Below are positions 63,121 through 64,000 of a DNA stretch of 64,000 bases, piece by piece. How positions within the stretch are numbered: position 1 is the first letter of the stretch; each line of letters begins with the position of its first letter. The notes beneath the pieces are model-generated. The model had not been told where the DNA came from and did not search any database. It saw nothing but the letters and a program-made list of their open reading frames with translations. Origin of the DNA: JAJZMA01 sp021850405 (GTDB lineage Bacteria; Chloroflexota; Dormibacteria; Aeolococcales; Aeolococcaceae); assembly GCA_027365835.1 (NCBI GenBank), contig DAHXLU010000097.1, positions 12,864 through 76,863 on the forward strand, written 5' to 3'. The position numbers were made by a program, and so were the translations under genes.

Positions 63121-63885
63121 GTAGTGGAGGCCCCCATTCCCACGGTCGCCGCACCAGCGGGGAGAAAGCATCCGTGCGGGGAGACCCCTGGCATATGGAC
63201 CGGAGATGCCGCCCGGGCCGAGCCGCTGCAGGTATCGGTAAGGCGGGCTGCCACCGCCCAGCCGCTGGGGCTGGCGGTGTCCTTTCTTGCCGGGTGGTCG
63301 TTTGTCTATGGAGCGCTGACACTGGCTGCCTTCATGGGGGTGCTGGGATTCCTTGGTGGACTTGCGGTAGCAGCCAGTGATTTCAGCGGTGGACAGGCGG
63401 TCTTGACGATACTGTGGACTACGGTGGAGTTTGCCGTGGGGACGTTCCTGTCGGTTCTGGTATCTGTTCTGCTGAATCCTCTTGCCCTGGTCCCTGGTCT
63501 TGCCACTGGAGTGGTGGCGACAGCGTGCCTTCTCCTGGGGCACGCAGCCCTGGAGCCGTGGCTGGCATACCTGCAGGGATGCCGGCGGCTGTCTGTGGAA
63601 GAGGCCGGACGGGTGATGCTCCTGGCAACTGCCGCTTCCCATGGGGTGGGGCTGGAAGGCCGGCTCCCGCGGATTCTGGTGGAAGAATCCCATGAGACCA
63701 ATGCGGCCACCATGATGCGGCATGTGGTGCTGACAGAAGGGCTGCTTGCCAGCTGCAGTGACGAGGAGCTGTCTGCGGTACTGGCCCATGAGCTGTCGCA
63801 CTGGAAAGCATCAGATACGGTGGGGCTGCGGCTCATGTGGTATGCAGGATGGCCGATGATGCTCGCGTCCCCAGTAGTGGTGTAA
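63121..63885 (+). CDS. M48-type zinc protease, apparently C-terminally truncated
   Basis: 254 residues from the GTG at 63121 (AAGGAGG eight bases upstream). Two predicted transmembrane helices (LGLAVSFLAGWSFVYGALTL; FGTFLSVLVSVLLNPLA-like) precede the metalloprotease part. The HExxH motif is LAHELSHWKASD near residue 225, so two zinc ligands and the catalytic Glu are there. M48 enzymes carry a third zinc-ligand Glu ~60-80 residues later, but here the frame ends about 25 residues after HELSH. It therefore looks cut at about 63879, where sequence starting TGTAAATTCACCCCC begins. Probably inactive. Confidence 0.7.
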   Translation, partial: VVEAPIPTVAAPAGRKHPCGETPGIWTGDAARAEPLQVSVRRAATAQPLGLAVSFLAGWSFVYGALTLAAFMGVLGFLGGLAVAASDFSGGQAVLTILWTTVEFAVGTFLSVLVSVLLNPLALVPGLATGVVATACLLLGHAALEPWLAYLQGCRRLSVEEAGRVMLLATAASHGVGLEGRLPRILVEESHETNAATMMRHVVLTEGLLASCSDEELSAVLAHELSHWKASDTVGLRLMWYAGWPMMLASPVVV

Positions 63886-63931
63886 ATTCACCCCCAGAAG
63901 AGAGTTGAAAGATAACAGATTGGTCCTGACA

Positions 63932-64000
63932 ATGTATTCAGGGCAGGAAAGAGAGCCAGTGATGGCGGAGCTATTCTTCCGGACAGCGCAATTGCGTCAT
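63932..64000 (+). CDS. start of an unidentified gene, cut by the window end
   Basis: A frame from ATG at 63932 (MYSGQEREPVMAELFFRTAQ...) or ATG at 63962 runs open to the window edge. GGAAAGAG precedes the second ATG. Only 13-23 codons are seen, so no family can be assigned. It lies just after the truncated protease, where an inserted element would begin. Confidence 0.3.
   Translation, partial: MYSGQEREPVMAELFFRTAQLRH

Noticed and set aside
62821..63801. Minus-strand ORF of 326 codons over the M48 gene
   Set aside because: Antisense to the protease frame that carries HExxH and has Arg/His/Gln-rich, domain-less composition.
1..64000. tRNA, rRNA, RNase P RNA, SRP RNA, tmRNA or CRISPR array
   Set aside because: No tRNA T-arm or SRP consensus, no direct-repeat array with spacers was seen by eye; small RNAs would need a covariance-model search.

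Overview
The window is a bacterial chromosome segment of moderately high GC centred on the replication-origin gene neighbourhood. It carries dnaA, dnaN, recF, a DUF721/dciA gene, rpmH, rnpA, yidD, yidC, jag, parA, parB and a perfect parS site. The gene set (SufBCDSU iron-sulfur operon, DevS-type GAF kinase, GTG and TTG starts, lipoproteins, SCxSxxFC-repeat protein) points to a Terrabacteria-type lineage such as Chloroflexota, Dormibacterota-like or Actinomycetota-like. The sequence alone does not name the phylum. No rRNA, tRNA or CRISPR was recognised.

Layout. 1-10.4 kb: an SF1 helicase with a glutaredoxin-PDZ protein, small hypothetical and membrane proteins, a lone receiver protein, and a DUF4388 protein followed by an Ig-like/propeller lipoprotein. 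10.4-23.1 kb: on the minus strand dnaA, dnaN, a MGDG-synthase-like glycosyltransferase, recF and dciA; on the plus strand rpmH (apparently with an ATC start), rnpA, yidD, yidC, jag and ndk; then lepB, a superoxide dismutase, parB, parA, DnaA boxes and parS. 23-27.6 kb: a GAF histidine kinase and a NarL-type regulator separated by two minus-strand genes, then a DoxX-like membrane protein. 27.8-34.6 kb: a compact SUF operon in the order Rrf2 regulator, sufC, sufB, sufD, Rieske, sufS, sufU, sufT.

34.7-42.4 kb: a membrane-anchored protein with 14 tandem ~40-residue repeats, a lipoprotein, a second cysteine desulfurase, and a two-gene unit pairing a soluble PRC/MgtE_N/CBS protein with an NRAMP-like transporter that lacks the transition-metal signature residues (probably Mg2+). 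42.8-56.2 kb: metabolic and accessory genes (GNAT, PfkB kinase, isocitrate/isopropylmalate dehydrogenase family, DHA2 exporter with its MerR regulator, FAD-dependent reductase, GlpX, ArsB/NhaD permease).

56.6-64 kb is a decayed accessory region. It holds a DUF4143 ATPase with a stop codon at its Walker B glutamate, a pair of overlapping MutS-like ATPase genes that both have Asn-Glu instead of Asp-Glu in Walker B, a fragment resembling the C-terminus of another DUF4143-type ATPase, and an M48 protease that stops soon after HExxH. A broken HTH antitoxin-like gene (52 kb) and a frameshifted serine-resolvase relic (43.5 kb) show that mobile elements have passed through. The most interesting candidates for follow-up are the MutS-like pair, the MgtE_N/CBS-NRAMP module, the ATC-initiated rpmH, and the two separated DnaA-box clusters, one of them next to parS.
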